Shown here: piece after piece, positions 37,858 through 47,202 of the stretch
Position numbering within the stretch: the first letter of the stretch is position 1
How the letters are laid out: the number at the start of each line of letters is the position of its first letter
NCBI GenBank assembly: GCA_024579835.1
Contig: CP102060.1
Coordinates: 1,835,558 to 1,899,557 of the forward strand
DNA from: Clostridiaceae bacterium HFYG-1003
Lineage (GTDB): Bacteria > Bacillota > Clostridia > Clostridiales > Clostridiaceae
Direction: 5' to 3'
Length of the DNA: 64,000 bases
Made by a program: the position numbers and the translations under genes
Notes under the pieces: model-generated
What the model was told of the DNA's origin: nothing
The model's database searches: none
Seen by the model: the letters and a program-made list of their open reading frames with translations, nothing else

Positions 37858-37878
37858 GGGCACACCCAAGGTGTGCCC
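37858..37878 (-). terminator. Hairpin after clpX
   Basis: GGGCACACC, loop CAA, GGTGTGCCC: a perfect 9-bp GC-rich stem 17 bp past the clpX stop. The T-run is short, so part of the transcript may read into lon. Confidence 0.6.
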
Positions 37879-37895
37879 TCAATCACGTCATTTGA

Positions 37896-39155
37896 TTAAG
37901 CTGATTCTTCCGCGTCCTTGGCATCCAGTGTGCGAATGATCTCCGGCATCTTGCTGTCGATGGTCTCGCGACTGATGATGACCTTGCGAATTCCCGGGTC
38001 CGAGGGTGTCTCAAACATAATTTCGCGCAGGACATCCTCCAGGATGGAGCGAAGTCCGCGGGCACCGGTGTCCCGGCCAATCGCTATGTCTGCAATGGCC
38101 TCCAGCGAGTCATCCTTGAATTCCAGCTCCACATCATCCAGCGCAAAGAGCTTGGTGTACTGCCGAACCAGGCTGTTCTTGGGTTCTCTCAGGATCCGTA
38201 CCAGGGCATCCCGATCCAGAGAATCCAACGCCACCACAATGGGCAGACGACCCACCAGCTCGGGAATCAGACCGTACTTCGTCAGATCCTGCGGCAGTAC
38301 TTTTCGGAGCATGCGTCCGATGTCCTCACCCTGCTTGGATTTGACTTCCTGGCCGAATCCCATGGCGGAAGACGTTGTGCGCCGATTAATGATTTTTTCG
38401 ATGCCGTCGAACGCTCCCCCGACAATAAAGAGGATGTTCGTCGTATCGATCTGCAGAAATTCCTGATGCGGGTGTTTTCTGCCACCGGTGGGCGGAACAT
38501 TGGCCACGGTTCCTTCGAGAATTTTCAGCAGTGCCTGCTGTACGCCTTCCCCTGATACATCCCGGGTGATTGACACATTTTCCGATTTGCGCGAAATCTT
38601 GTCAATTTCGTCAATATAGACAATGCCCTTTTGAGCCTTTTCGATATCAAAGTCAGCATCCTGGATCAGCTTGAGGAGAATGTTTTCCACATCTTCTCCG
38701 ACATAGCCGGCTTCGGTCAGGGTTGTGGCGTCGGCAATGGCAAAGGGTACTTTTAATAGTTTCGCCAAAGTCTGGGCCAGATAGGTTTTTCCGGAACCGG
38801 TCGGTCCCAGCAGGATAACATTGGATTTTTGCAGTTCCACGTCACTGTTTTTTCCGGAATCCTTTGCGTTGATCCGCTTGTAGTGGTTATACACTGCAAC
38901 GGACAGAGTTTTTTTCGCATCTTCCTGGCCGATGACATATTCATCCAGGTGACGCTTGATGTCGATGGGTTTGGGCAGATCCGTGAGGACAAACTCATCC
39001 TCGCTTCCCAGCTCCTCATCAATGATTTCAGAGCACAGATCGATGCACTCATTGCAGATATAGACACCTGGTCCCGCGACCAGACGCTTTACCTGATTTT
39101 GCGGTTTTCCGCAAAAGGAACAGCGAAAATTGCTGTTATCTTCTTTTTTTGCCAT
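37896..39155 (-). CDS. clpX: ATP-dependent Clp protease ATP-binding subunit ClpX
   Basis: A 419-aa AAA+ unfoldase that feeds ClpP. The N-terminal zinc-binding domain has Cys12, Cys15, Cys34 and Cys37 (CSFC...CNEC). Walker A is [14 protein letters not shown], Walker [13 protein letters not shown], and the pore and sensor regions are intact. Start at ATG 39155 follows GGAGG by 6 nt; the frame runs further upstream but without ribosome site or family residues. It lies 43 bp after clpP. Confidence 0.98.
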   Translation of the reverse strand: MAKKEDNSNFRCSFCGKPQNQVKRLVAGPGVYICNECIDLCSEIIDEELGSEDEFVLTDLPKPIDIKRHLDEYVIGQEDAKKTLSVAVYNHYKRINAKDSGKNSDVELQKSNVILLGPTGSGKTYLAQTLAKLLKVPFAIADATTLTEAGYVGEDVENILLKLIQDADFDIEKAQKGIVYIDEIDKISRKSENVSITRDVSGEGVQQALLKILEGTVANVPPTGGRKHPHQEFLQIDTTNILFIVGGAFDGIEKIINRRTTSSAMGFGQEVKSKQGEDIGRMLRKVLPQDLTKYGLIPELVGRLPIVVALDSLDRDALVRILREPKNSLVRQYTKLFALDDVELEFKDDSLEAIADIAIGRDTGARGLRSILEDVLREIMFETPSDPGIRKVIISRETIDSKMPEIIRTLDAKDAEESA

Positions 39156-39198
39156 ATCGTTGCCTCCGTTGGGACCTGTGCAGGTCCGCGCATTGGTA

Positions 39199-39816
39199 TT
39201 ATTCCCTTGATTCCGCTCCGGTCTTGACGTCCTGAGCGTAATTCTCGATGACCCTGTCAATCAGGCCATATTCTTTTGCCTCATCAGCGCTGAAGAAGAA
39301 ATCCCGCTCAATGTCCTGGCGGATCTTTTCTACCGGCTGACCGGAATTTTCCGAGATGATATGAATCATCTTATTCTTGATGTTCAGGATCCGCTTGGCG
39401 TGAATTTCAATGTCCGTCGCCTGACCCTGATAACCGCCCAGCGGCTGGTGCATCATGATTTCTGAATTGGGCAGGGCAAACCGCTTGCCTTTTGTTCCGG
39501 CCGTGAGCAGGAACTGTCCCATGGAGGCGGCCATGCCGACACAGATGGTTACAACATCCGGCTTAATGTATTTCATGGTATCGAAAATAGCCATGCCTGA
39601 TGTTATGGATCCACCCGGGCTGTTGATGTAGAGGAATATGTCCTTGTCGGGATCTTCACTCTGCAGGAAAAGAAGCTGCGCCACCACCAGCGAGGCCATG
39701 GTATCGTTGACTTCACCTGAAAGCATGATGATTCGGTCCTTTAACAGTCTGGAAAAAATATCGTAGGATCGCTCGCCTCTGGCGGTCTGTTCTACGACCA
39801 TTGGTACTAAACTCAT
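39199..39816 (-). CDS. clpP: ATP-dependent Clp protease proteolytic subunit ClpP
   Basis: A 205-aa serine protease subunit forming the 14-mer chamber. The catalytic triad is Ser98 (GMAASMGQ), His123 (MMHQPLGG) and Asp172. ATG 39816 follows AGGAGG, and the protein then starts [23 protein letters not shown] as usual; 21 bases of longer frame upstream carry no family residues. A 540-bp gap from tig with a terminator suggests a separate promoter (candidate -10 at 40026-40031). Confidence 0.98.
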   Translation of the reverse strand: MSLVPMVVEQTARGERSYDIFSRLLKDRIIMLSGEVNDTMASLVVAQLLFLQSEDPDKDIFLYINSPGGSITSGMAIFDTMKYIKPDVVTICVGMAASMGQFLLTAGTKGKRFALPNSEIMMHQPLGGYQGQATDIEIHAKRILNIKNKMIHIISENSGQPVEKIRQDIERDFFFSADEAKEYGLIDRVIENYAQDVKTGAESRE

Positions 39817-40300
39817 AGGATTTACCTCCTGTTCCATTGGTATTTATAGATTTGGATCTCAAGGATCCGCTGATAAGAAAACGGTGATCACATCCTCAGC
39901 CCGGAGTATGCAGCAGATCGCATGCAGGAGCTGTCCACAGGATGCCTATGATCTTATTATTCCTTCACGATATTAAAATACAATTAAGGTTTTTCTGAGC
40001 AAGCATCCGAAACAGAAGCCTGCACATTATAGTATTTTACCACAAAATGGAGTGTTTTCCCAGCAAATCCCTCGGCTTTATCTTCAACTCGCCGGCTTTA
40101 TCTTCAACCCGGGCAACCCTTCCTCAAAAAAATAATCATCTGCTCCCGGTCCGTCCATGATTCCACACGAAATCCCGTAAGCTATTTCTTGCCCTGTTCA
40201 TCAATTTTATTTCAGACACGGCCCTCTGCTGATTCTGATTTTCCCGATGAGCGCATGAACCGGCCTGGTAATTCCTCACGATGGCCCGGAGGATGCGGCA
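39817..40300 (-). promoter_or_regulatory. Gap between tig and clpP with a candidate clpP -10 box
   Basis: TATAAT on the minus strand (plus 40026-40031) within an AT-rich stretch, about 210 bp upstream of clpP. I found no CtsR heptad repeat or CIRCE element. The rest shows nothing recognisable. Confidence 0.35.
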
Positions 40301-40339
40301 AAAAAACTGCTGCAATCGGGATTCTCCAGATCACAGCAG
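40301..40339 (-). terminator. Rho-independent terminator of tig
   Basis: On the minus strand CTGCTGTGATC pairs with GATTGCAGCAG (one bulge) and is followed by TTTTTT. It lies just after the tig stop. Confidence 0.75.
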
Positions 40340-40356
40340 CTGATTCCTATGAATGG

Positions 40357-41670
40357 TTAGTTATGGGCCATCGGGTCCTGGCCTTCGACGAATTTGACTT
40401 TGCTTACCAGCTCATCAAGTACTTTCTTGAGCTTGACATCGCGCTGTACGCCTTCCTTATTGGACTGAACCAGCGTTTCCGCGAATTTTTCATCCTGGTT
40501 GTAGGCTTTGGCATATTCCTTGGCTAACTCCAGAATCTCTTCCTCGGTAACTTCAAGAGCGGACTGATCCAGCATTTTTTCAATGACAAGTTCAGATTTT
40601 GCCCGTCTGACGGCATTGTCTCTCATCTGGTCGCGAGTAGCGGCTTCAGTTGAACCGGTGAGTTCAAAATAAGTCTCCAGTTTCATTCCCTGGTAGGACA
40701 GTCTCTGTTCCAGGTCCTTCAGCATCAGATCCAATTGACGTTCAACCAGCGCTTTGGGAACTTCCAGTTCTGTCTTTTCAACCAGGCTGTTCAGAGCTCC
40801 CTCACGGGCAGCTTCTTCCATGTGTCTGGTGTGGTCTTCCTTCATGCGGCGATGGATGTCGCCTCTGAGTTCCTCAACGGTTTCGAACTCGGATACTTCA
40901 GAAGCAAATTCATCATTCAGCTCCGGCAGTTCCTTGTACTTGACATCGTTGATCTTCACCTTGAAGGTGGCTTCCTTGCCATTGAGATGGTCTACACCAT
41001 ATTGTTCCGGGAAGGTGACTACTACATCCTTCTCATCGCCGACTTTCAGTCCTTCGAGCTGCTCTTCGAAGTTGCCGATGAAGCTGCCTGATCCCAGTTC
41101 AAGCTCATAGCCTTCGGATTTTCCTCCGTCAAAAGCTACTCCGTCAATGGATCCGTCGAAATCGAGATTTACGAAATCGCCCTTTTCAGCTGCCTGTCCC
41201 TCTTCCCGGGAAACAAGACGGGAACCTTCCCCGCGCATTCTTTCCAGTTCAGCATCTACATCCGCCTCAGAGAAGGGGTGGTTATGCTGTACCACTTCCA
41301 GTCCGTCTACTTCCGGCAGGGCGAATTCAGGAACAATTTCTACCACAGCGGTATACTTCATTCCCTCTTCTTCACTGCGGTCGGTAATGTCGATCTGCGG
41401 ATAATCCACCGGATCGAGCTTGCTTTCCTGAATGATTTTGAAATAGGACTCATTCAGCGCAAAGTTATCGGCATCCTCAAAAAGAGCCTCAACACCGAAC
41501 TTTCTCTTTACCATTTCGTAAGGTGCCTTGCCCTTGCGGAATCCCTGAATCTGGAAATATTCCCGATTCTTCTCAAAGGACTGCTTTAAGTGAGCCTGAT
41601 ATTCTTCCTTTGATACGGTCACATCAAATTTCAGCTTGTTGCTGGATACTTTTTCAATTTTATAATCCAT
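40357..41670 (-). CDS. tig: Trigger factor
   Basis: A 437-aa ribosome-bound chaperone and prolyl isomerase. The N-terminal ribosome-binding domain includes FRKGKAPYEMVKRKFG (about 43-58), the usual GFRxGKxP signature. The FKBP-type domain (about 160-240) has GDFVNLDFDGSIDGVAFDGG and GSFIGNFEEQLEGLKVGDE, followed by the long helical C-terminal arms. AGGAGGAAAAA precedes the ATG. It is first in the conserved order tig-clpP-clpX-lon-engB. Confidence 0.97.
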   Translation of the reverse strand: MDYKIEKVSSNKLKFDVTVSKEEYQAHLKQSFEKNREYFQIQGFRKGKAPYEMVKRKFGVEALFEDADNFALNESYFKIIQESKLDPVDYPQIDITDRSEEEGMKYTAVVEIVPEFALPEVDGLEVVQHNHPFSEADVDAELERMRGEGSRLVSREEGQAAEKGDFVNLDFDGSIDGVAFDGGKSEGYELELGSGSFIGNFEEQLEGLKVGDEKDVVVTFPEQYGVDHLNGKEATFKVKINDVKYKELPELNDEFASEVSEFETVEELRGDIHRRMKEDHTRHMEEAAREGALNSLVEKTELEVPKALVERQLDLMLKDLEQRLSYQGMKLETYFELTGSTEAATRDQMRDNAVRRAKSELVIEKMLDQSALEVTEEEILELAKEYAKAYNQDEKFAETLVQSNKEGVQRDVKLKKVLDELVSKVKFVEGQDPMAHN

Positions 41671-42139
41671 TTTTTCCTCCTCACAGTCCTTCTGAAAGGA
41701 CGTGTGTTACTCATGCTAAATCATGCCTAACAATTATACCATAAATATGATTTTACTGAACACGAAAAATCAACTGGAAAAATCATGAAACTCGGAATTA
41801 TGAGATTTTCAAGTTAAGCATTCAATGAAGCTTCTCTGACGGCAGCACTTCCTCATCCATTGGGATTCCCTAAGGAATATCCCTGGGCAGAGTCCAGTCC
41901 TCCAAATCGGGCTTACAGCCATTGGACCATACGATCCTCCCACTGCCTGATTCCACCAATCCGCGATCAGTCGTCAGGGACTCCCTGCTGTGATTTTTGA
42001 AATCCCCTGACCGGTATTCTGAATGCCACATTTTTCCCTCATTTTCGCTTTAACTTTCCTGATACTTTTCCGAGTGAGAGTAGTAAATTAAAGATGAACC
42101 AAGGAACTCCAACCGAACGAATGAAAGGGGAAAAATCAA
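41671..42139. promoter_or_regulatory. Divergent intergenic region between tig and the repeat-protein gene
   Basis: A minus-strand TATAAT (plus 41733-41738) is a likely tig -10 with a weak -35. The middle (41800-42050) shows no gene. The plus-strand repeat-protein gene has AAAGGGG before its ATG but no convincing promoter. Confidence 0.4.
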
Positions 42140-42787
42140 ATGAAGAAAAATCTAATTACATTACTCACCGCAGTGGCTGTTACCGGATCACTATACTTTG
42201 CTCCCACAGTACTGGCCTCCAGCCCTGTTCAGAATCAGTCACAGGACCAGACACAGGTCCAAAGCCAGATTCAGTCTCCGGCAGAAACAACCGAAACGCC
42301 CGTCCTGGCCCGTGAGTCAGCACAGGTTCAAAATCGCTACGGCGCTGAAGCCGGCGGTTCCAACTTTGAAGATAAGGACCAGGACGGTGTCTGCGACAAT
42401 CTGGGCGAAGGTACCCCCATCCGCAAACGCGATGGCAGCGGCAGCCAGTCCGGCAGCGGCACCAACTTTGAGGATGCCGACAAAGACGGCGTCTGTGACA
42501 ATCTCGGCGACGGAACCCCAGACCGCAAAAGAGACGGATCCGGCAGCCAGTCCGGCAGCGGCACCAACTTTGAGGATGCCGACAAAGACGGCGTCTGTGA
42601 CAATCTCGGGGACGGAACCCCTGACCGCAAAAGAGACGGATCCGGCAGCCAGTCCGGCAGCGGCACCAACTTTGAGGATGCCGACAAAGACGGCGTCTGT
42701 GACAATCTCGGCGACGGAACTCCTGACCGGAAAATGGACGGATCCGGCAACCCCGGCGGTTCCAAGGGCAAAGGCAGAGGAAAATAA
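42140..42787 (+). CDS. Secreted protein with four 34-residue calcium-loop-like repeats
   Basis: A 215-aa protein with a Sec signal peptide (MKKNLITLLTAVAVTGSLYF, cleavage likely after VLA near residue 26), then a Gln/Ser/Thr-rich spacer (27-70). Four 34-aa repeats (about 74-209) have the core NFEDADKDGVCDNLGDGTP and a Gly/Ser-rich, Lys/Arg-containing tail. The tail of the protein is basic (GKGRGK). DxDxDGxxD-type spacing in DADKDGVCD resembles the calcium loops of dockerin and thrombospondin type-3 repeats. Each repeat has one Cys, odd for a secreted protein. No cell-wall anchor is seen. Related small clostridial DxDGDGVCDN proteins exist as I recall, but no function is known to me. Single gene with a strong terminator. 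Confidence 0.85.
   Translation: MKKNLITLLTAVAVTGSLYFAPTVLASSPVQNQSQDQTQVQSQIQSPAETTETPVLARESAQVQNRYGAEAGGSNFEDKDQDGVCDNLGEGTPIRKRDGSGSQSGSGTNFEDADKDGVCDNLGDGTPDRKRDGSGSQSGSGTNFEDADKDGVCDNLGDGTPDRKRDGSGSQSGSGTNFEDADKDGVCDNLGDGTPDRKMDGSGNPGGSKGKGRGK
42359..42766 (+). repeat. Four tandem copies of a 102-bp in-frame unit
   Basis: Units start at 42359, 42461, 42563 and 42665, exactly 102 bp apart. Copies 2 and 3 differ by only two bases over most of the unit, copy 4 diverges near its end, and copy 1 is the most diverged. Such near-identity points to recent expansion or gene-conversion-like homogenisation. Confidence 0.95.
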
Positions 42788-42894
42788 TTCCCCTGGCAGT
42801 GCAGTCTTCCCGTTCCGATTTCACCGGAACAGTGATCGGTTCCATGAAGTTCGATCCATGGCAGTCTGAGCAGGGTCATTCAAGGGACATGCAA

Positions 42895-42929
42895 GAAACT
42901 CCCGGTCATTGAGACCGGGAGTTTCTTTT
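42895..42929 (+). terminator. Terminator after the repeat-protein gene
   Basis: GAAACTCCCGGTC, a 5-nt loop, GACCGGGAGTTTC, then TTTT: a perfect 13-bp stem. Its A-rich left side means it may also serve the convergent gene at 42979. Confidence 0.85.
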
Positions 42930-42978
42930 CTGTCTTTCCAGAGATTCTCTGAAGCATTCAAACAATGAAATCATTGAC

Positions 42979-43488
42979 TTATTTTTTCTGCCTGGTTTTT
43001 TCGCGCAGGCCTTCGACCAACTGCTCATTGGTAATCTCAAACTGATCCTGCTTCAGATTTTTCCGAATCAGTTCCATGGTTTTCTCGTAATCCTTCATGT
43101 CAAAGGTCATGACATTGGTCCAAAATTTCCCAACGCTGTGAAGTTCAAATTCCTGGCCATTCTTCCGCTTCACGATTTTTGCAAAGCGCAGAGCCCGCCA
43201 GGGCAATGCCAGAAAAATCCGGTTCATCGAAGCCAGTCCGTCCCGCGAGATTCCCGTTTTCGCGAAGGTCGCGTACATTAAGCCAGCAAGGAGGGCTCCG
43301 ATCACATAATGAATGGGTTCGGAGGAACCAAACAGCGTGACCGCCCCCACCATCACAAGACTGATGATCAGGGAAGTTTTTTCGACCACTGTATTTTTAG
43401 CTTTTACCGTCAGATTCATCCGGCGATATATTTGGAGCGCAATCATCAGCCCAATGGCGATGGCAATTCCAATATTGAATTTATCCAT
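42979..43488 (-). CDS. Membrane protein of unknown function
   Basis: A 169-aa protein with three hydrophobic segments (about 5-20, 38-55, 60-78) and a soluble, basic C-terminal half (about 95-169) ending in KTRQKK. No domain recognised. The central SMNRIFLALPWRALRFAKIVKRKNG may sit at the membrane surface. It is the last gene of the minus-strand run and lies 22 bp after the GNAT gene, so it is likely co-transcribed. Function cannot be inferred. Confidence 0.75.
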   Translation of the reverse strand: MDKFNIGIAIAIGLMIALQIYRRMNLTVKAKNTVVEKTSLIISLVMVGAVTLFGSSEPIHYVIGALLAGLMYATFAKTGISRDGLASMNRIFLALPWRALRFAKIVKRKNGQEFELHSVGKFWTNVMTFDMKDYEKTMELIRKNLKQDQFEITNEQLVEGLREKTRQKK

Positions 43489-43510
43489 GTTTCACCTCAA
43501 CTAAATTTGA

Positions 43511-44341
43511 TCAGGAATGGTACGTGGCGATCGCCAGTTCCTCCTGGAAAAAGTCTGTAAAGCCGGCTTCCCGGAATATCTTCTCCGCAGTGATGTTCTG
43601 CGGCCACAGGTACAGCGGCAAGCTGGATTCCCGCCGATGCATGTCAACGATGGTGCTGATCAGTTCACGGGCATAGCCCTGACCGCGCAGCTCTGCTGCG
43701 GTTTCCGCTGATGCCAGTCTGGCTACGCCGTGATCTCCGTAATAAATCGTAACCATGGAGACTGCCTTCCCCTGAAGATACCCGACCAGAACCCGATAGC
43801 GCCGGCCCATGATGTTTCGTTTGATTTCTTCCACGGCCTGGCCGTTCCCGTCGGGAATAAGAATGTCTTCGGCAACGCGCGGATCCCATTCGGTCAGCTC
43901 CCGAATTTGCAACTTGCCGGTGGGCTGAATTCGATTGGGGTTTTCCAGGAGCATGAATCGGGTCGGCGCAAAAAGCTGAATATCATAGCCTTTGATGCGA
44001 AACTCCGTGGCATGATCCATGAAGTAGCCTTTTGTAAAAGGCTGTCTGACTCTGGGTTGAATGCCCCGTTCGAGATAAAACTGGGTGATCGCATCCAGAG
44101 CCCCGGGCAAATCCTCGACCTGATCAGGAAAAATAATAGCATGGTTCAGATACGGGTTATCCGGATCCGACTGGTCGTGGTAAATGACGCCGAAAGGCTT
44201 TTCTTCAAAGTTTGAAATATATTTGGGATAATCCATTTCTGTCCGGAGGATCCGGTCCATCAGATCAGGATGGACCCGGTCCTCTTCCAGCGCTGGCGTT
44301 GCGCCAGCGCTGCCTGCATGTCTCTCTGTCATTTTTTCCAT
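43511..44341 (-). CDS. GNAT-family acetyltransferase (two-part)
   Basis: A 276-aa protein whose C-terminal half is a GNAT domain: GYLQGKAVSMVTIYYGDHGVARLASAE followed by the acetyl-CoA loop AELRGQGYARELIS and a final FREAGFTDFFQ strand. The N-terminal half (about 1-130) resembles a degenerate second GNAT-like domain (YHDQSDPDNPYLNHAI). Substrate unknown. Its start overlaps the end of the TIM-barrel gene by 13 nt, so translation is coupled. Confidence 0.85.
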   Translation of the reverse strand: MEKMTERHAGSAGATPALEEDRVHPDLMDRILRTEMDYPKYISNFEEKPFGVIYHDQSDPDNPYLNHAIIFPDQVEDLPGALDAITQFYLERGIQPRVRQPFTKGYFMDHATEFRIKGYDIQLFAPTRFMLLENPNRIQPTGKLQIRELTEWDPRVAEDILIPDGNGQAVEEIKRNIMGRRYRVLVGYLQGKAVSMVTIYYGDHGVARLASAETAAELRGQGYARELISTIVDMHRRESSLPLYLWPQNITAEKIFREAGFTDFFQEELAIATYHS

Positions 44342-45129
44342 ATTGCCTCCGCCGCGTCAGTCAGGATTCTGCTGCCTGCCATCAAATCGGCCTCATCCTT
44401 AAAATTTTGGCGGTACAGCTCAAGAATGCCGTTGCCCGCATAGCCCATCGCCTGAAGATGACGAAAAAAAGCAGTAAAGTCAAACGTCCCCCGGCCGGGC
44501 AAAAGACAATTGTCAGTTGCATTATGGTCATTGAGATGAACGTTGATCAAGTCCTCACCGAGAACCTCAAGAAAATCGTAGGGATTGACTCTGGCTCGAA
44601 TGGACTGCTTGATATCAAAAGTATGCAGCATCCGCTGCTTCATCCGGGATTTCATCTCCATGAGAAATGCCGGATCCCCGGAGGCCAGATAGGCGACATT
44701 CTCCTGAGCCAGGCGAACCCCCGCTTCTCCCGCCAGTTCATAAAGCTCATCATAGCATCCGGCCAGATGATCGTAATATCTTGGATCCGCCATATTGCGC
44801 GGAACGCCGTGAAAGGTATAGATATCGCTTCCCAGCCCGCGGACACACCGGAGGGTATTCCGGAACAGCTTCAAAAAATCCTGGCGCCGGCGCGGCAGCA
44901 GATCAAACAGACAGGGCTCCATGATCATGCTCATGACATGAACCGAATTGACGGTCATGCCATTGCGGTCGCAGCGCTCCCTGAGCATGGCGATGAATCC
45001 TTCCTCCATTTCGGAATAGGTATTCAGGAAGATTTCCACCGAGTCGATGCCAAGCGCGCCGTAATGGTCAATCATGTCCTCTGTATTCATCTCCGGAAAA
45101 TAATTTGCCGTTGAAAACCCTATTTTCAT
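44329..45129 (-). CDS. Sugar phosphate isomerase/epimerase-like TIM-barrel protein
   Basis: A 266-aa protein of the xylose isomerase-like/AP endonuclease family 2 fold. It begins MKIGFSTANYFPEM and has the strand-end metal residues of the family: Glu in SVEIFLNTYSE, His in HGVPRN, Glu in LAQENVAYL, Asp in HTFDIKQS, His/Asp in INVHLNDHN and Glu in GILELY. These would bind a divalent metal for sugar or polyol isomerisation. The true substrate is open. It overlaps the preceding gene by one base (TAATG). Confidence 0.87.
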   Translation of the reverse strand: MKIGFSTANYFPEMNTEDMIDHYGALGIDSVEIFLNTYSEMEEGFIAMLRERCDRNGMTVNSVHVMSMIMEPCLFDLLPRRRQDFLKLFRNTLRCVRGLGSDIYTFHGVPRNMADPRYYDHLAGCYDELYELAGEAGVRLAQENVAYLASGDPAFLMEMKSRMKQRMLHTFDIKQSIRARVNPYDFLEVLGEDLINVHLNDHNATDNCLLPGRGTFDFTAFFRHLQAMGYAGNGILELYRQNFKDEADLMAGSRILTDAAEAIWKK

Positions 45130-45914
45130 TATTCTACCTTCAGTTCCGGCGTCACCAGCTTCGTTACGGCATCCAGTCGAACCCGGTAACCGTCTTGTGT
45201 CCGTTCCATCAGTTCCAAATCCTCCGCCCGGGTTCCGCTGACAAGCTGAAACTTCTTATCCTTCAAATCGTAAGACCAGACATAAAAAGGCTTCAGTGCC
45301 AGAGCGACCTGAGATTCAAACAAAATGAGGTCATTTGTCAGAAATCTGGCATTGCGCATCCAGACAAATCCATCTTTTTGAATATAATCCGTTCGCTTCA
45401 GCTGCCCCTTTTGGGAGTGACGGTAGGTATTGAACGAGTGATCCTCAGCCGCCAGATCCTGACCATAGAGGGTCAGGGTCTGGGTTGAGGTTTCATTGAG
45501 CAAGAGCCTGCTCTGATCAGGGGACAGATCAAAGGAGAAGCTTCCGGCCGGTCCGGCAGCGCCCAGATACCGGATCCCCTGTTCCGTCTTTTCATAACGA
45601 ATCGCAATAACGGACCCGTCCGACAGCGGATGATCCGCGGTCAGCGGCTGTGGTTTTGTTTGCGCACTCGTGAGCGGCGGTGCCGTTTGAGCAGGCGTCG
45701 TCGCGGGTTTGGTCCCGGCCGTGGTGGTTGTCTGCGCCGTCTGGGGAAACTTGCCGCCGGCTGCCTGAAACTCTTTGACCTTCCCGTCCAGATAGGGCAG
45801 GAAGAACAGCAGGAATAAAGCCAGTGAGGCTAGAAACAGCCAAAGATTTCGCCGCAGTCGGTGCTTTTTCTTCGCTTTATTGTACCGATCGGAATAGATA
45901 CTTGGCTTTTTCAA
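45129..45914 (-). CDS. Membrane-anchored protein of unknown function
   Basis: A 261-aa protein with a basic N-terminus (about 1-23), one membrane helix (24-42), a Thr/Pro/Ala-rich extracytoplasmic linker (50-95), and a beta-rich C-terminal domain of about 165 residues. The last part contains repeated SFDLSPDQSRLLL, WSYDLKDKKF and similar strands that look like blades of a propeller-like fold, but I cannot name a family. The start is TTG 45914 with AGCGGTGAG 5 nt upstream. Coupled by a one-base overlap to the TIM-barrel gene; 139 bp after thiI. Confidence 0.72.
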   Translation of the reverse strand: MKKPSIYSDRYNKAKKKHRLRRNLWLFLASLALFLLFFLPYLDGKVKEFQAAGGKFPQTAQTTTTAGTKPATTPAQTAPPLTSAQTKPQPLTADHPLSDGSVIAIRYEKTEQGIRYLGAAGPAGSFSFDLSPDQSRLLLNETSTQTLTLYGQDLAAEDHSFNTYRHSQKGQLKRTDYIQKDGFVWMRNARFLTNDLILFESQVALALKPFYVWSYDLKDKKFQLVSGTRAEDLELMERTQDGYRVRLDAVTKLVTPELKVE

Positions 45915-46053
45915 GCTGACTCACCGCTTTCCCGCATCAGAAGCCGCGACTCTGAAGGAATCACCGGACCGGTGCTGTCGTTCTGATACAGCTTTGTTCC
46001 TGATGCCACAGACCTGACTTCGAGCCGGATGCGCAGCCTCTCCTTGCAAGTCA

Positions 46054-47202
46054 TCACAGGTCGATCACCTCCGCCTGATCCAGAGTGGTCCGGACCAGTG
46101 CTTCGATATCCAGAACAGCCTCGTGAGCCTCAATTTCAGCCAGTCTGGGCTTGGTTTTCGGATGCTTGGGAACAAAGATCGTGCAGCAGTCTTCATAGGG
46201 CAAAATGGAGGTTTCATAAGTGCCGATGGAGTGCGCTATATCCATGATGTCAGTCTTATCCATGGCTACCAGGGGACGGAATACCGGGCGATCCGCAACA
46301 GCATCCGAAACCACCAGGGATTCCATGGTCTGACTGGCCACCTGTCCCACCGATTCCCCGGTGGTAACGGAGTGGATCTTATACTTGGCGGCTGCGGCAC
46401 AGGCCAGACGCATCATGAACCGCCGCATAATGATCGTCAGTTCGTCCTCGGGGCATTTTTCAATGATTTCCATCTGAATCTGGGTGAACGATGGAATAAT
46501 AAGACGGAACTTCCCGGTGGACGCTTTGAGAATGGAGGCCAGTTCCTTGACTTTGTCCTTGGCCCGCTCTGAGGTGTAGGGATGGCTGTGATAGTAGATG
46601 CCTGTCACCTGAACGCCGCGTCGAGCCATGAGATAACCCGCGACAGGCGAATCGATGCCGCCGGAGAGCATCAGCATGGTGGATCCGTTGGATCCATAGG
46701 GCATGCCCTTGGCTCCTTCCAGTTTCTTTTTATAGATATAGGCCTTGCTGCGGATTTCCACTTTCAGGGTAACCTGGGGATCCCGGACATCCACGGAATA
46801 GCCTTCCGTGCTGTTCAGCAGGATCCCTCCCAGTTCCCGGGAGATTTCCATGGAATTCAATGGAAATTTCTTATTGGCCCGGTTGGTGACCACCTTGAAG
46901 GTGGTTCCCTTGGGATAGCTCGTCAGAATCTGGATCAGGTGGTCCCCGATCCGATCCAGATTCGCATCGGTTTCCTCGACCAGATCAACCTCCATGACGC
47001 CAAATACTTTCGCGACCTTTTGCGCGACCCGTTCGCCGGCTTCAGTTTCGATGAACCAGCGCAGCTGGTCCCGTATCAGTTTATAGTCCTCGCCGTCGAG
47101 GACCCCGCGAATATTGGCCATCAGGCGGTCTTCAAAAATTTTCCGGTTCAGCCCCTTGAGAAAAATCTCGGGTGCGTATTTGATTAAAATTCGTTCACTC
47201 AA
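46054..47202 (-). CDS. thiI: tRNA 4-thiouridine synthase ThiI (no rhodanese domain)
   Basis: A 382-aa enzyme that thiolates U8 of tRNA and may supply sulfur for thiamine. It has an N-terminal ferredoxin-like and THUMP region (1-165), the PP-loop SGGIDSP (180-186), and TGESVGQVASQT. It ends near YEDCCTIFVPKHPKTKP, so the C-terminal rhodanese domain of E. coli ThiI is absent. In Bacillus subtilis this form works with a dedicated cysteine desulfurase, NifZ, encoded next to it. Here too a desulfurase gene lies directly upstream with a 4-nt overlap. Confidence 0.96.
   Translation of the reverse strand: MSERILIKYAPEIFLKGLNRKIFEDRLMANIRGVLDGEDYKLIRDQLRWFIETEAGERVAQKVAKVFGVMEVDLVEETDANLDRIGDHLIQILTSYPKGTTFKVVTNRANKKFPLNSMEISRELGGILLNSTEGYSVDVRDPQVTLKVEIRSKAYIYKKKLEGAKGMPYGSNGSTMLMLSGGIDSPVAGYLMARRGVQVTGIYYHSHPYTSERAKDKVKELASILKASTGKFRLIIPSFTQIQMEIIEKCPEDELTIIMRRFMMRLACAAAAKYKIHSVTTGESVGQVASQTMESLVVSDAVADRPVFRPLVAMDKTDIMDIAHSIGTYETSILPYEDCCTIFVPKHPKTKPRLAEIEAHEAVLDIEALVRTTLDQAEVIDL

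Noticed and set aside
37733-40356. CIRCE or CtsR control sites near lon, clpX and clpP
   Set aside because: No TTAGCACTC-N9-GAGTGCTAA and no AGGTCAAA-type heptad repeats in the promoter gaps.
42359-42766. Possible CRISPR array
   Set aside because: The 102-bp units are contiguous and in frame, with no unique spacers. The same applies to the 10-bp array at 23746 and the 26-bp array at 57443.
42180-42879. Cys/Arg-rich and Pro/Ser-rich frames opposite the repeat-protein gene
   Set aside because: The tandem 102-bp repeat keeps all frames open. The plus frame has the signal peptide and ribosome site, the others do not.
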